This document shows, piece after piece, positions 13,490 through 27,700 of a stretch of DNA of 64,000 bases (its first letter is position 1; every line of letters starts with the position of its first letter). The notes beneath the pieces were generated by a model, which saw only the letters and a program-made list of their open reading frames with translations, made no database searches and was not told the origin of the DNA. The position numbers and the translations under genes were made by a program. The stretch lies in the NCBI GenBank assembly GCA_029204045.2, contig CM055064.1, forward strand, positions 1,716,250 to 1,780,249, given 5' to 3'. This stretch comes from Tillandsia leiboldiana. Taxonomy: Eukaryota > Streptophyta > Magnoliopsida > Poales > Bromeliaceae.

Positions 13490-14095
13490 CAAACGGGCAC
13501 ATCAGATGGTCAAACTATGGAGCATCAAAGTACCTAAAAATTTTTGTTTGGCTAGTTCTCAGAAGGCGGGTCCAGACTAGGGACGTTCTTCTGAGAAGAA
13601 ACTGGATTGGATCTAGCTGCTGTGTCTTCTGCCCAAACTCCGAGGAAACTGCGGATCACCTTTTTATTTCCTGTACCTCCGCCAGATCGATGCTGCTCGC
13701 CCTGATGCCTAACAACCAGGAGATTCGAAACATTGAAACCGTTGATCGGCTATGGGGTGCGATCACTCTCCAAAGTGGGACTCTGGGTAATAGGGCACGA
13801 ATCACCATCGCGGCCATCTGGTATATCATTTGGTTGGAAAGAAATAGAAGATCCTTTGACAACAAGTTTCGTTGGCCCGGGGCCCTACTCGCGGACGTTA
13901 GAAATTGCCGAACCAATTGGTCCAGTTTCTGTGCTTAGTTTTTTTTTTTTTTTAACCCGACTGCTACACTGCAGGAACCGGCTGCCTACTTGCTAAATTC
14001 AAGTTCGCTATGAATGAAGCGGCAGCATGCTGCCTTTCTCTCAAAAATTTATTTATTTATTTATTTATTTTTTTTTTTTATTATTTTTTTTTTTA
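13490..14095 (+). mobile_element. LINE fragment, 3' end with zf-RVT tail (pseudogene)
   Basis: The + strand frame 13486-13938 ends in the C-terminal zinc-binding reverse-transcriptase tail of plant non-LTR elements. Motifs seen are KIFVWLVLRRRVQTRDVL, CVFCPNSEETADHLFISC and WLERNRRSF, ending FCA-stop. A better match further upstream runs in another frame, so a frameshift near 13540 is likely. The 3' tail around 14010-14035 carries GAATGAAGCGGCAGCATGCTGCC, the same terminal motif as the LINE at 58872-60264 on the other strand, followed by an AT-rich tail. It is severely 5' truncated, and no convincing target duplication was found. Confidence 0.8.
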
Positions 14096-17000
14096 TGATA
14101 GTAACTAAGGATAAACACTAAAATAAAACAATTTTACGAGTTTGGAGTGTTATATAGGTAACCTAAAAGTTTGAGGACTTAATATAAACAGAGCAAAAAT
14201 TTGCAGCAATTTACGCCCAACATATACCACGCTGCCCACAGTATCTGGGTTCTGACCTGTGGGTGATTTCTGGCTCATCACCAAGATGTGACAGAGTCGG
14301 CCCGTGGATTATGTATTTTAGCAGGGTCAAAAATATGGGCACGGGAAAGTGCTTATCGAATAAGTCAAAATATGGTCACAGATGGAAGTGTAAATGTGCA
14401 GTGGCGGGGGACAAAAAGCGCTTCTGCGCTGGTGCTTCAGCCAACTTAGGCTTTTCGGTGCCCTGACCACTTACTGCAACTACCATCCAAATTTTCTTGG
14501 AAGCTCGCAGTTTGGTTTACATGTGCACTGCCAGTCGCTGCACCAGTACAACATTTAGAATCACAAAAACAAAAGGAGTATCCAAAGGTATACTCATTTC
14601 GTATTTCGTCACAAAAAAGAAAAAAAAAATGAAGCTCAAACTTCACGTGCAAGATGATTCAGTTACTGTGATCTAAATCAAAGCCCTCAAATAACTACAT
14701 TAATCAATAACATAAAAACAAATATAGTTAGAGGTGTACCTTAGTCATTTCAGTTCAGCTTCTAGCAGTTGTCCTGAAAACCAAACCAACAAAGATTGTA
14801 TACAAAACAGGATGTCAACTGATCTGACAAATGTAGCGGCCACGAACTGTAATTATTCGATATCATCAAACAACTAATACATATATTAAATTATCATAAA
14901 CTCGATTAATGCAGTTTATTCAATTCGGCGCAAGCAAAATTGAAACCCAACTTAATCAACTAAAATGACTCAGTTCAATTTGGCAAATTTTGGTTTAAAC
15001 AGAGTTGCGCGCACACTGCTTACTATACACATAACAAGAAGTAAATTTTCTTTGATAACTTTTTCTGTGCAAAATGAACTGTCAGAGTATTCTTTCCACT
15101 AAAAAATTTAGTCCAAGATTCTATTCACAAAGGAGCAAAAAAGGTAAAGAGTATACATCCTGATAAAAGAAGATGCAAAATTTAAATACTGCAAAGAACA
15201 AGCAGTTTCATTTTGCAAGAGAAGAGTTCAGTATAAGGTAAAATCTTCACTGAGGAAACAAAAATATTCATGATTCCAACATTTCTAAAGAGTACACGAA
15301 TGCAAAAAAAAAGGTTCTTACAAAGTCCTAGACCATTTTTGCAGTTATAGTAGCCGGCGACAAAAAACAAAAGGATCATTTGGCAATTTACGCTGATGAA
15401 GTAACATCCGGTATTAAATCATTTTTTCACCATATGAGGAGCATACAACACGCTGACTAAAAAAAAAAACCTCAGAAACTGACCAATGAGACTGATACAT
15501 TCCACCAACATATTATGACTTCACCAAATAAAGCAATTAATCGTTCGCAAGAATACATGCATTCAGATGTTAATCCAGGTTCAGAGCATCAATTTCGACT
15601 GAATTTTTTTTTCCACAGGAGCCAATTGAAAAGAGACAGTTCGATCTAACAACTCCAGGATTATTGGTAAGCTATTCTTGTTAATAGAGTCCAATTCACA
15701 ACTAGTTCTACATATTCTCTTGTTACGTAAAGAATGAGCTCGAAACTTATAAACCAAGTAATATAATATGCAATGAGTAATACTTACAATATCTAATCAA
15801 TTTCATGCGTCATTATCATGTCGTCACAATATGCAATGCATCTGGAAGTAAGGACAGATATATGGAACTCTCGTTTAACAAAAGATAACACCGTTGATGT
15901 TAACACAATTACCAAGAAAAGAAAGTCAACGAGGTGAGCGTACCTCACCCGAAGCAAAAGTCAAAGTTTAAAATTCAACTTCTATTTTATCACCGATAGT
16001 ATCCCGAAATGGCAGCCTCTCCCAGTGCAAGAATGATAGGACAAAGGTGGAACAGTTTGAAGGGTTCTCCCAATTAAACAGCCAGGGCAACCAATAATAT
16101 ATACTAATTAAGACTAAGAAGAAATAATATAATGGGACCTGTGATGCTGTCTGTGAGAAACAAAACCAAAATCAAGGACATAAAATAACTCGCTGTGCTG
16201 TCTCCTAATAATCACTGGGAGTTTCTTGATGCACAACTGGTGCAGAAAATTTTCAAGATAGCATTAAAAATTACCATGACATCTCAGATGACTCTCCCTT
16301 GTACTATAAATTGTCCTGAACGACATCTCAACTAATATACATCGGTTCTATTTCACCAACTATTCATCCTATTGATGGAGAGGTCAATTGGAATCCAAAG
16401 ATTTCTCTGGCTTACGGAACTACACATACATATGTGACCAGCATAAGTTACAATCATATAAATCGAGCGCAATTTTTTTACAAATTTAGATCTACCATCA
16501 TATGAAGCAAGGGGATAATAAATTAATGTGAAATCATCTTGAGAACTCAAAGTGAATTAAACCTTTCAAAAACAGTAAATTATTTCAGTAGCAATGTTCG
16601 CCATGCTGAAGATTATCATTCTCGACCGTCAGATCCCACCTATTTTTCCTGACATGCTTCACACCATCGAGTTCTTTGCAGAGTGTCTAGTAGTATCCAG
16701 GACTAGGGCAAATGTAAAGCGAGCAAAGTCAAGTGTAACTGTCGATAGAGTGTTCCATAACAAAAAGTCTAAAACTAGAGACAGACCCCAGCACATGTCG
16801 AACGTCGATTTGTATTTCAGTGAAGGAAATGAAATGGAGAGGAAAACTCCATTTACTTCTTCTGACAAGATATTCCATCAGAAATCGCATCAGCTACATG
16901 TAAGTTTATCAGGCCAAGCATTTTGTCGAATAAAGCTAAATATTATACCCAAATACCACATGCGACTATATCTATCAAAATTTCCTCGATTGTTTGGCTT

Positions 17001-18726
17001 GACACTGTTTTCAAGTTAATATATCATGTTGAGTTTCTGATACCAATCTCAAATGCAATGGTCGGAATCTAGAATAGTTACTAATACTTCCTCACTCACC
17101 ATCTCGATTTAATGTGACAAGTATAAGTTATGAAAACATTCATTTACGAGAAATTAAAAATGTTATGAAGCAACTTCCAAATTAACATTAACATAGCCAT
17201 TACGCTCGCAAGATCAAAATATAGAAAGCGAAAGATCTATCAAAGCAGATCATATATACAATGTAGCATTCGGAGACATTTTGAATCCACGATTAAACAG
17301 ATAAGATCACATCTCACTTTCAAAGCAGCATCTAATTTTTCTAACCACGGCATTTCCGGCCATAAATTGCGAAGCTTGAGCAGCTTTTGCTTGAAGCTAC
17401 AGCAGCTTCGACCGCATTTAAACACCACATTGAAAAAAAAAAAAAAAAAAAAAAAAATCATCTTCGAGATCCAAAACCCTAGTAGAGTCGCGAAGGGAAG
17501 GGTTCACAATGGAAGCAGCGAGGTTGGATCGGGTATCGGGGGTGGTATGAAACCCTTGAATGCTTGATTAATGGCTTAAAGCGAGTTGATTGGAACGGCG
17601 ATAGATAAATAAAAATAACAAGGAATGGAGGAGAGAAAAACTGTGATGAATTTGTTTGTACCTTTTCTGATGATTCTATGATTTGTAGTTGTAGTGCGTC
17701 GCAGTGATTGGAATGGTTTGGGAGCGAGGTTGCTAGTGACACCCTCACGGACCCATAGCGAGGTGTTACGGGCCAACTGGGTGGGCTCGGTCGGAGCCGC
17801 TATTCGGCCCATTTTCTGTGCAAGGTCTGGACCGGATTGGGTCGCACAAGATCACGTCACCAAGAACTAGATGCATTTGTTTCGAAAGTTCTAATTTGCC
17901 AGGTGCATTGACGAAACGCACCAGCTTTAATGCTTATTATTATGTTGTTCAAAAGCAACTGATTTAAGGGCTTTAGAGAAGCATCCAAGCAATGCTTGAT
18001 GCTTTTTCCATGATATAAAGAATTATTTATCGTTATTAGACCAAAAGAAATCCAAATAAAAGCATATAAAGACATGCATCAATGTTTTGCCCCATAAAAT
18101 CCATCCGCGTGAATCAAACTCCTGCATGACATGCTCTCACTCACGAAAACAAAAAGAGCATCCCGCAGAAAGCCTAGTTAATAGAGAGCCATTATATTAT
18201 AAGAGCAGCAACATTTATTAAGGATTAGTAATGAAGCTTAAATAATGATAGCTTTCATATTTCAAAATAAGAGCTTTGTTCACTGTATTCATTCGTGTCG
18301 AAAACATCACCAACGGATTATAATTTTCATGTACTCGTAGTGCACGTAGTTGGAATACACTGGATAGGCTCAACACCTGGATTCAACTCATTGCAACGCA
18401 AGCCCGCAACTTCTCAGATAACATATACCAAAGATCCAGTATATAGCCCAGGATATTTGGTTAAATATATACACATGTAAAAAAAAAATCCCAATCACTG
18501 ATGGAATGCCCGAGTTAATATCACACAGCACGACGAAAAAGTATTAAGGATACAAGAAAAGTGACAGGTCAACAACAGTTATTCAACATCAAAAGACAAG
18601 TACAATTACCAAAAGCACCTTAATGAAGGATAAAAGTAAAACAGTAAAATTGTCTTTCTAGCTATCCAAATATTAGAGAATGACTGGAGTAGAAACCTGC
18701 AGAGAAAACTTACTTACCAAAACATA
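14096..18726. other. Intergenic region, no gene assigned
   Basis: Frames such as + 16594-17019 and - 17240-17461 have no motif I recognise. The most gene-like spot is 17465-17560. There a telo-box-like AAACCCTAG (17474-17482) precedes an ATG at 17509 and a GTATGA donor-like site near 17546, but no downstream exon could be joined. The part near 18600-18726 is probably the 3' UTR of the minus-strand KH gene. Confidence 0.45.
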
Positions 18727-21700
18727 TTAACTCGGAGAAGCTTTGGTCGCTCCAGCAGAAGCGGCGGATGGCGGAGCCGCAGCAGCGGCAGCAGTAGACT
18801 GATCATAAACCGCCCCTTGTACGGCACTGTCACTAGAATACGCAGGCGGCGGCTGTGAAGAATACCCACCACTACCATGAGGATCGCTATAAGCCTGCGA
18901 TTGCTGGCCATACGCTGGCTGGCTAGTAGTACCTGCACCACCATACGCTTGCTGTTGCCCGTACCCAGAAGGCGGATAAGTACCATAGCTGGATTGAGTA
19001 GGTACTGGCGGCGGGCCCTGCCCATAAGCCGAAGTAGGTGGCGGCGGCTTTTGGCCTTGTGGTGGTGGCTGCCCGTAATTAGGATATCCGGCCTGAGCTG
19101 GAGGTTGACCTCCGTAACCTGACTGAGAAGATGGAGGCATACCATATCCTGAAGGAGTGCCTTGAGTAGGATAGCTCACAGTAGTTGAAATGGGAGCTTG
19201 TTGAGCTGAAGAAGCTTGAGCACCATAAGCAGGTGCGGAACCCTCCTGATTAGGGTTAGCAGCTGCTCCATAACCAGTTGTCGTGCTGTAACCTTGCTGA
19301 TGATCATAGCCGGTTTGAGGTGCTGATACTGGCTGAGAATAACCTTGCTGTGGCGCTGGAGGATAACCTTGCTGAGAATAGCTATCCTGCCCATAGCCTT
19401 GTTGGCCAACTGTCGACTGTGAATAAGTGGAGTCGCCATAGGAATACTGAGAATTGTAGGGCTGACCGTAATTGTAGGCAGTGTTGTCAGCAGGTGCAGA
19501 AGGCCCACCACTAGGTTGCTGTGTTTGCTGTTGGTTGTAGTAATCGTATCCGGTCCCTGGAGCAGACTGCTGAGCTGGTGGATTAGAGGGATTGGATTGG
19601 TCCCAACCAGACTGGAAACTACCAGATGCTGGTTGGGGATAGCTTTGGTACGATTGTTGAGGCATGTTATACTGAGGGGGTGGGCCAGGATAAGCTCCGG
19701 GTTGCATGTACCCGTAGCCAGGTTGCTGCATGGGGGGCGCCCCTGGTGGGCCCCATGTTGTTGGGGGGCGAGGAGGGCGGTACCCTTGTGCAGAGTAGCC
19801 ACCAGCCATGGTCGGGTTCCTGACACGATTCTGTACAGAAATTTGAACAGATGAGCATATGCAGTTTTAGTATGAAAACTGAAGATGAAAAGGAGCACAG
19901 AGTATATCATGACGTGCAAAGAAATATATTCAGAGAAACAAATATAAACAGAGGCAAATCACAAAACAAGGATAGGAAGTTGACAACATCTATTGGGAAT
20001 GGAAAGAACAACTTACCAACTCAGAAGGAAACATTTTTCAAGCAGCATAGGTGGATGCCCATCTATCCTCTCCCCAGTCCAAAACTAATTGGACTGACAA
20101 AAAATATGCAAAAGCTAGACAAAATACACTTTGCACAAATGCAATATATATCGCAAGAGGGAACAAAGTTCTTATGTTCAAGAGAACAAACCATGAGAGA
20201 TATATAACCAGATCAACTTATTTAGATTGTACATTGTCAAAAGGAGAGGCTAAATATTGGCAGAAACAACGTAAGATAAATAACGGATAATTATTTATCA
20301 TATGCACAATTAACTTTGTTAGCTCAACTACCAGAAAGACCAACAGTAAAAGAGATGTCTCAATAATTTCAAAGTGTAGAACTTTATTGTTTAGATAGGT
20401 AATGAAACAAAAAACAAGTAGAAGCGAACAACTATATTATTTAGATGATCACAGATTCCAGAATAATAAAGTATGCAAGAGAAAATACTACTACCATCAA
20501 CAAGGAGCAGCAAAATGAAACCGGTAACATTTAAAATAAACTACGGCTAAATATATAAATAAGATCTAAGAATCTGTAGTTATACAGATAAAAATAAATA
20601 TAGAAGGGGAAAAAAAAGAAGTAGATTAAAAATCCAAAAGGTGCACTCCAAGTGAGATGTTGACTCTTGTTTGGACACTATTTGTACCCTGCATCATATA
20701 GAGCTGGAGAAGACACAGATCTTGTTGCAGTAGTATCAATCTGAAATCTGGAACAATGCTTCAAAACATATATATACAATAGCATGCATATCAAGTAAAA
20801 GTCATGCTGATAATAATTTAGTTCTACTCTAACGCAACCTACAAAATACTTCAGGGAAAGATGTCGAAAAAAGCCTCCAGGATATCAATTTTCAGGTGGC
20901 TGAATATTACGAGATTGAGGGAACAAATAAGACATATGATGCCTGCCAATGAAGTGCAGCGGATCATTGCATCTAGCCCAATTAGATAAACAGCACTACA
21001 AAGAGATGGAGTAAAACAATCCTTCAAGAAGTAGGATTTCAGTAATTGCACTCAGCAGCAACTATTCAGCCATTAATGTTAATCCATTATCAGCAGAATA
21101 TGTTGCATATTAGAAACTAAAGAAGGTATTGCAACAATAAACAGTATAGTAAACGGAAAATATAAGGTTAAAGGACATCTCAACAGAGAATCACCAACAT
21201 TCAAAGGAAAAAAAAAAGGAAAATCTCAACAGAGAATTATGACTTGTACCTCCGGAAGCCAACACCGACTAATGAATAGGAAATTTTACAGTTAATTTTG
21301 AGCATATCCAGTCTATTCTACATAATATATTTCCGGCTTAAATGCCTATATCTAGCATCAAAATTCATATAGGCAAGAATTAGGCATGACATTTGATACT
21401 CCAATGCAATAGTTCTAACTAGTCACTGGAGAGTTGACTGCTAACAAGTATATACTTGCTTCAGATTCCAAATTTAGAAAAAGATCACAATGGAAAATCA
21501 GAAAAACTGGTCTCATCATCAATAATTTCCACCACCTTACTACCCAAACTGTGAAAAATATAATATACATTGAAGGAATCACTTTGTCCTAGATTGATAG
21601 CATCCAAATCAGCTATGAACCATTCAAATACCGAGGATAGTCAGGACCAAGAGAATGCCAACCACAATGCTCGACTTGTAATTGATATCCACAACATAAG

Positions 21701-24700
21701 AAATATGCTTATGCCCAAAACTTACCAAATTTTATTGAAGTGTGAAGAAGGTTGCAAATTTATGAAGCATATTGTGACGTCCACAATTTACAGCAATGTC
21801 GTCTTACTGATTATAAATTATACTAGCCAACACAGTAATGATACTGCAAATTATTCTTTATCACTACAAATTACTATTCAACTAATTGATAAACCTCAAT
21901 TCATTGATGATGATTAAAAATAACTTAAACCGGTAAGGATTCCAATAGAAAAGTTTAAGCTGCAAATTTCTCCCTTAAAATATCAATAAGCAATTATCAG
22001 AAGTCCAGGTATAATACCATACCAGAGCCAAGCCAAGGAAAACCAACAATAGGTTGCCTATACCCTTGCAAACTGTTGGCGGTCACCAACATGTTGCTAA
22101 TCCTACAATAATTCTTAAAACACGAAGCTCAAAATTATGTCAGTAAACTCTTTATCTGTCAAAAATTACTATTCAGTACTTCAAGCCAACATATCCTAAA
22201 AGGCTCACAATTAACCAAGCTAGCATTCGTAAGGAACTCTAACACTATATCCTAGAAAATCATATGATAGTGCAAATAAAATGCCATAAGAACAATCATG
22301 AATAAAAGGACTGAAATTTGATGATTATGCACCATGAGAAATCAAGGAAGTTGTTTCCTCAATTTTTTGAAGTTACATGTAGGGAAAGAAAAAGAAACAT
22401 TACAGATGAAGCAACTAGCTAGAAAGTTACACAAAAAGGCAAACAAAACAAATACAGCAAAGTGCCATAACATGACTCCCTTTCCATTACCTCAATGAAT
22501 GCACACTATTTAGGAATTAATTATTGGTAAAATAAGAATCATCAACAAAAGAATAAGGGATTCTAACATAATGTCATTCAAAGCCCCTACCACGCGCGAT
22601 CTACAGATTATGATACAATTAAAATTTTGATTTTCTTTTTCCATTTATTATCATGCCTATAAAAAATAACACAATCAAATCTAAAATGTAAAATGAATCC
22701 CCTATTGCCAATTTCTCCTGCTAATTCTTACTTTAATATTTGCAGTTATAATCTTAATGTCGGTACCCATGTGCGCACAGACCATTAATTAGCTATACTA
22801 ACAGAAAACAATTCAAAGTTGTGACTATCATCACTGAACAAAACAATTGTCCAAATTTGCATACCTCACTGTTAACGATTTCATTCACTAACTGTTTTCC
22901 TGCTTCAATTTGCTCCACTGTACCATCTATATAAACTGTTCTTTCAGCCGATGTATCACCAGGGGGCAGATGTAAAGGTATCACCTAGAACCAAAGGAAA
23001 CATATTTAGGCAACTGACATGTAATGTTGACATGAGCATAGAATTGAAAAGCCGTTATAATGAGCAAAAAAGACAGCAACTATAAAAAACAATAGGAACA
23101 ACAATACTAATGTCAGATCTCAGTCCAGCATCAACAACTGAAAAACATTCAAGTGACCTGCAAGCTAATGCTACAAGGGACTTCTGATCTTTACAGACAC
23201 AAAAAAAAAAGAAAAATGCTACTTGTACACCCCATTTGGGGGTGTACATCGCACACCCCGCCCATCCAATGGGTGGGGTGTGGTGAGGGATCACTTCACA
23301 ATTTGTGAGGTGATCCCCCCCACCCTTAGATGGGTGGGTGTAAGATGTACACCCCCTTTGGGGGTGTACATGTAGCGTTGCTCAAAAAAAAATATCTGTT
23401 AAAAATTTAAAATATAAAAAGCAATATTTTTTCAAACTGTGCATGCAAGAACTTTTGCAACAAATTTTATTAGGCTACAAAGCAGATAAATTGAATACAT
23501 ATTATTGATCATCAACAGATGAAGCACAAGAACAAAGGCATCAAAACATGTCAAAATAGATTGCCAAGTTTTCTGACCTCAGAAAAATAATGTCAACCAA
23601 CAGTGAGGATCAATCAATCTATGTGCTTAATGAAAGCCCAACAGTGTGTAGCATCCGCAAGGTAGAGAGGAGAAGAGAGAAGATGGAGTAGAGGAGAATA
23701 GAGAGGAGCTCAGGAGGCAGTGATGGATTAGGGTGTAGGAGAGGAACTAGGGTGAAGGAGGTAGAAGCCAACCCTAGGGTTGAGTTAGGTCGTACGGTGG
23801 TAGGTGGGATTGGACGCAGCGTTAGAAGGTCTGGAGACTTCCCAAGCGGAGCGGGCGCAGGATAGCGGGCAACACCCGCTTAGGCAACCGACGATGGAAG
23901 CAGCACTGTAGCAAGGAGAGGTCTGGCCCAGGAGCCCAGCGAGCAGCAGGATTAGGCCCAACTGAGGCCCGATAACGAATTACAGTTTATACCACTAAAT
24001 ACTATACGTAGGTATTAATTACAAATTAGTCCCGGGACCCGAACAGTATAAATAGGGGAATGTAAAACCATATCCATATGAAAAGAGTATTTGATTCAAC
24101 TTCTTTTCCCTCTTCCCTCCTTGTTCTTCTTTACTCTCCTTCCTCTCCCCAATTCTCTCATCTTCCTCAAGAACCCTAGATCCCCTTCCAATTCCGACCA
24201 TTGAATACCCATCATCCTCACCGCCAAGCCGATCTCAGAGTATTCTCATCACAGATCGGTTGTGGATCGTCCGGGTTGTTACAAAGTGGTATCAGAGCAG
24301 TTCCGATCCCAAGGATCGTGAGAAACTGCACCACAGATCGAGGCAACAAAGCAACAAGCAACATCAGATCGAAGCAACACATCGAGGCAACATTAGATCG
24401 AGGCTACAAATCGAGGCAACCAAGCAACAAGCAACAAGCAACATCAGATCGAGGCAACAAGTCGAGGCAACAAGCAACAAGTATCAACAAATCGAGGCGA
24501 CAGATCGAGGCAACGAGGCAATCAAATACCATCAACCACCCACAGGCAAGCAGAATCAAGCAATTTCACCAACCTTTTCCCACAATCGATCAATAGGCAA
24601 CCCGGATCCTCTGCATCAGAGATTCCACTATAACCCCAGAGAACCCTACCTGGTAGAAATGGCTGAGGGAACCAGACTCAAAGAGATGAGTGAGCAGATC

Positions 24701-27700
24701 AAAACATTAGAAGAGAGGATTCACACAATTTCCACTGAATGCCATACCATCATAGAAGATAAGTTGCAACAGTTTGGAATTGATTATAATCAGAAGTTGG
24801 GAGCCTTAGTGCACAAATTAGATGAAATCCAATTGGGAGGTCAACAGAGGTATGAGGCACAGCAGATGGAAGCTGCCAGAAGGCATGACCAATTGTTGAA
24901 GTTAATTGGGTCACAGGCCACTACCCTCAGGACTGACCCTGCGCCATCGATCCAGATTAAAGAAGGAAGAGATGGAGGTGCAGATTTTCCAGGCAGTAGT
25001 ACTAAGATGCAATACAGAAATGACAAAGGCAAGGGAGTGTTGCCCAACCCACATTTGAATGTAGAAACTTTTGCCACACAGCCAGCTCACAGACAGCACC
25101 ATTACATACCATATCCCAAGCTAGACTATCCCATATTTGGAGGAGAGGAGCCCAGAGAATGGTTGAGCAAAAGTGAGCAATTCTTCAAACTGTACCAGAT
25201 TCCAGAGGATCAATGGGTTGAAGTTGCCACTATGCATTTCACTGGAAAAGCACATAGGTGGAAAGAAGGCTATATGATTGACAAGTCAGATTTGGACTGG
25301 ACAGAATTAGCAGAAGCTATCTGCAGGAGGTTTGATGGGGCCTCCATAAAAAAACTGGTGAGGGAGTTCAATAAGCTAGAACAAACCACCAGTGTAGAAG
25401 CATATCAGGAGAAGTTTGAAGAACTGAGAGCAAGAATGCTATACCAGAATCCAACCTTAAGTGAAGATCACTTTATTCAGAGTTACATTAGTAGGCTCAA
25501 AGATGAGTTGGTACCTTTTATAGATTTGTCTAACCCTACCTCCTTGGAAGAGGTATATGAGCAAGCCAAGTTGCATGAGCAGGCCCTCACCATCATGTGG
25601 AGGAAGCACAAGTTCAGTGACAGGAGTAATAGTGGGCAACCACAAGGCCCCCAAGGTTACAAAGCCTACAATCAAAAGTTCAATTCCAGGAATGTGGAAG
25701 GCAACAGGTCAGTTCCTTCCAAGGGTGCAGCCTGGCAACCTGGGATTAGCAGACAGGTGATGGAACAGAGAAGAGCTGCTGGGCTGTGTTTCAAATGTGG
25801 TGACAAATACTACCAAGGGCATCAATGTCAAAGCAAAGCCCTTAACCAGATTGAGGGAGAAGCAGAAGTTGAAGAAGTTTTTGATGAAATGATGCTCCAT
25901 GAAGAAGAAGAAGAAGAAGAAGAAATTCAATCTGAACCTGATGAAATAGGTATTTCTGTTCATGCCCTCAGCGGAGAAGCCCCCCAGGAAACCATCAAGG
26001 TACAAAGGGAGATTGGGGGTAAGCCACTAGTTATACTAATTGATACAGGGAGTACCCATAGCTTTATAGACTTCCAAATGGCTAAGGAGTTGAAGGCCAA
26101 CATGACAGTAGCCACCCCACTCATAGTCACTGTGGCCAATGGTCACAAGGTGCTGTGCAAGTTAAAGTGCTCAGGATTCCAATGGATGATGCATGGGGAA
26201 CTCTATCAGGCAGACCTCAGAGTCATCAGGTTGGATGGCTCTAGTATAATCTTAGGCATAGATTGGCTCAAGAGATATGGAAAAGTCACCTTTGACTATT
26301 CCAATAATTCTGTCACTTTTAACAAGGATGGGAAACCAGTCACTGTGGAAGGTATTACTGAAGGGGCCAAGCTTAAGGCAATTAGAGCCAAGCAGTGGGT
26401 GAAGGCAGGGATGCAAGGCTACTGTTGTGCTATAGCTCAGCTAAAGGAGAGTATCAAGAATGGAGATGAGCACATCCCAAAAGAAATTCAGCAAGTGCCG
26501 GATCAACATTCTTATATCTTCCAAGACCCTAAAGGCCTTCCCCCCAAGAGGGATCAAGATCATAGAATACCACTACAGCCAGGAACCCAACCCATCAATG
26601 TCAGGCCTTACAGGCACAGCTATGAACAGAAGGGTGAGGTGGAGAAGCAAGTAGCTGAATTGCTTAAATCCAACTTTATCCGAAGGAGTACAAGCCCTTA
26701 TGCATCTCCTGTGCTACTAGTAAAGAAAAAAAGATCAAAGCTGGAGGATGTACATGAATTATAGGCAATTGAACAAAGTTACAATCAAAGATAAATATCC
26801 TATACCCATTATAGATGACTTATTGGATGAATTAGAAGGCTCTAAATGGTTTTCTAAGATTGACTTGAGATCGGGGTATCACCAAATAAGGATGCATGAC
26901 AATGATGTGGAAAAGACTGCCTTTAGGGACCCATGCTGGGCACTATGAGTTTTTAGTTATGCCTTTTGGCTTAACTAATGCTCCGGCGACCTTCCAATCA
27001 TTGATGAACGAAATCTTTCAACCCCACCTCAGAAAATTTGTGCTGGTATTCTTCGATGACATCTTAATCTACAGCAAGAGCTTAGAAGATCGTGTATGCC
27101 ATCTGGGAATAGTGCTTAAACTGTTGGGTGAGAACCAGCTTTTAGCAAAGAGAAGCAAATGTCATTTGGGCAGGATCATGTGGAGTACCTGGGCCACATA
27201 ATATCTTCGAGAGGAGTAGCTACTGACCCCAGCAAGATTGAGGCCATGGTCAAGTGGCCCAGGCCAACTACCTTAAAGGAATTGAGAGGGTTTCTTGGAC
27301 TCACAGGCTATTATCGTAAGTTCATTAAAGGGTATGGAGGAATAAGTAAACCTCCAACTGGGTTACTAAAGAAGGACAGTTTCAAGTGGACTGAGGAGGC
27401 CCAAGGGGCTTTCGAGAAGTTGAAGAAGGCAATGACCAGTGCCCCTGTATTGGCCATGCCAGATTTCAACAAGATATTTACTGTGGAAGTAGATGCATGT
27501 GACTTGGGGATTGGAGCAGTACTTTCCCAAGAAGGGAAACCACTGGCCTTCATCAGTAAAGCCATCAGCCCCAGGAACATGGGACTCTCTACTTATGAAA
27601 AGGAGTTCCTGGCTATACTGTTAGCTGTTAGCAAGTGGAAGCATTACCTCAGTCCTCAACCCTTCATAATCAAAACTGATCATGAAAGCTTGAAGTACTT

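Noticed and set aside
16594..17019. 141-codon + frame
   Set aside because: No recognisable motif and no conserved splice extension; overlapping minus frame equally long.
18877..19854. Long alternative frames on both strands across the KH gene last exon (for example minus 19176-19919)
   Set aside because: Shadows of a compositionally biased coding exon; the chosen frame joins all six upstream exons without a break.
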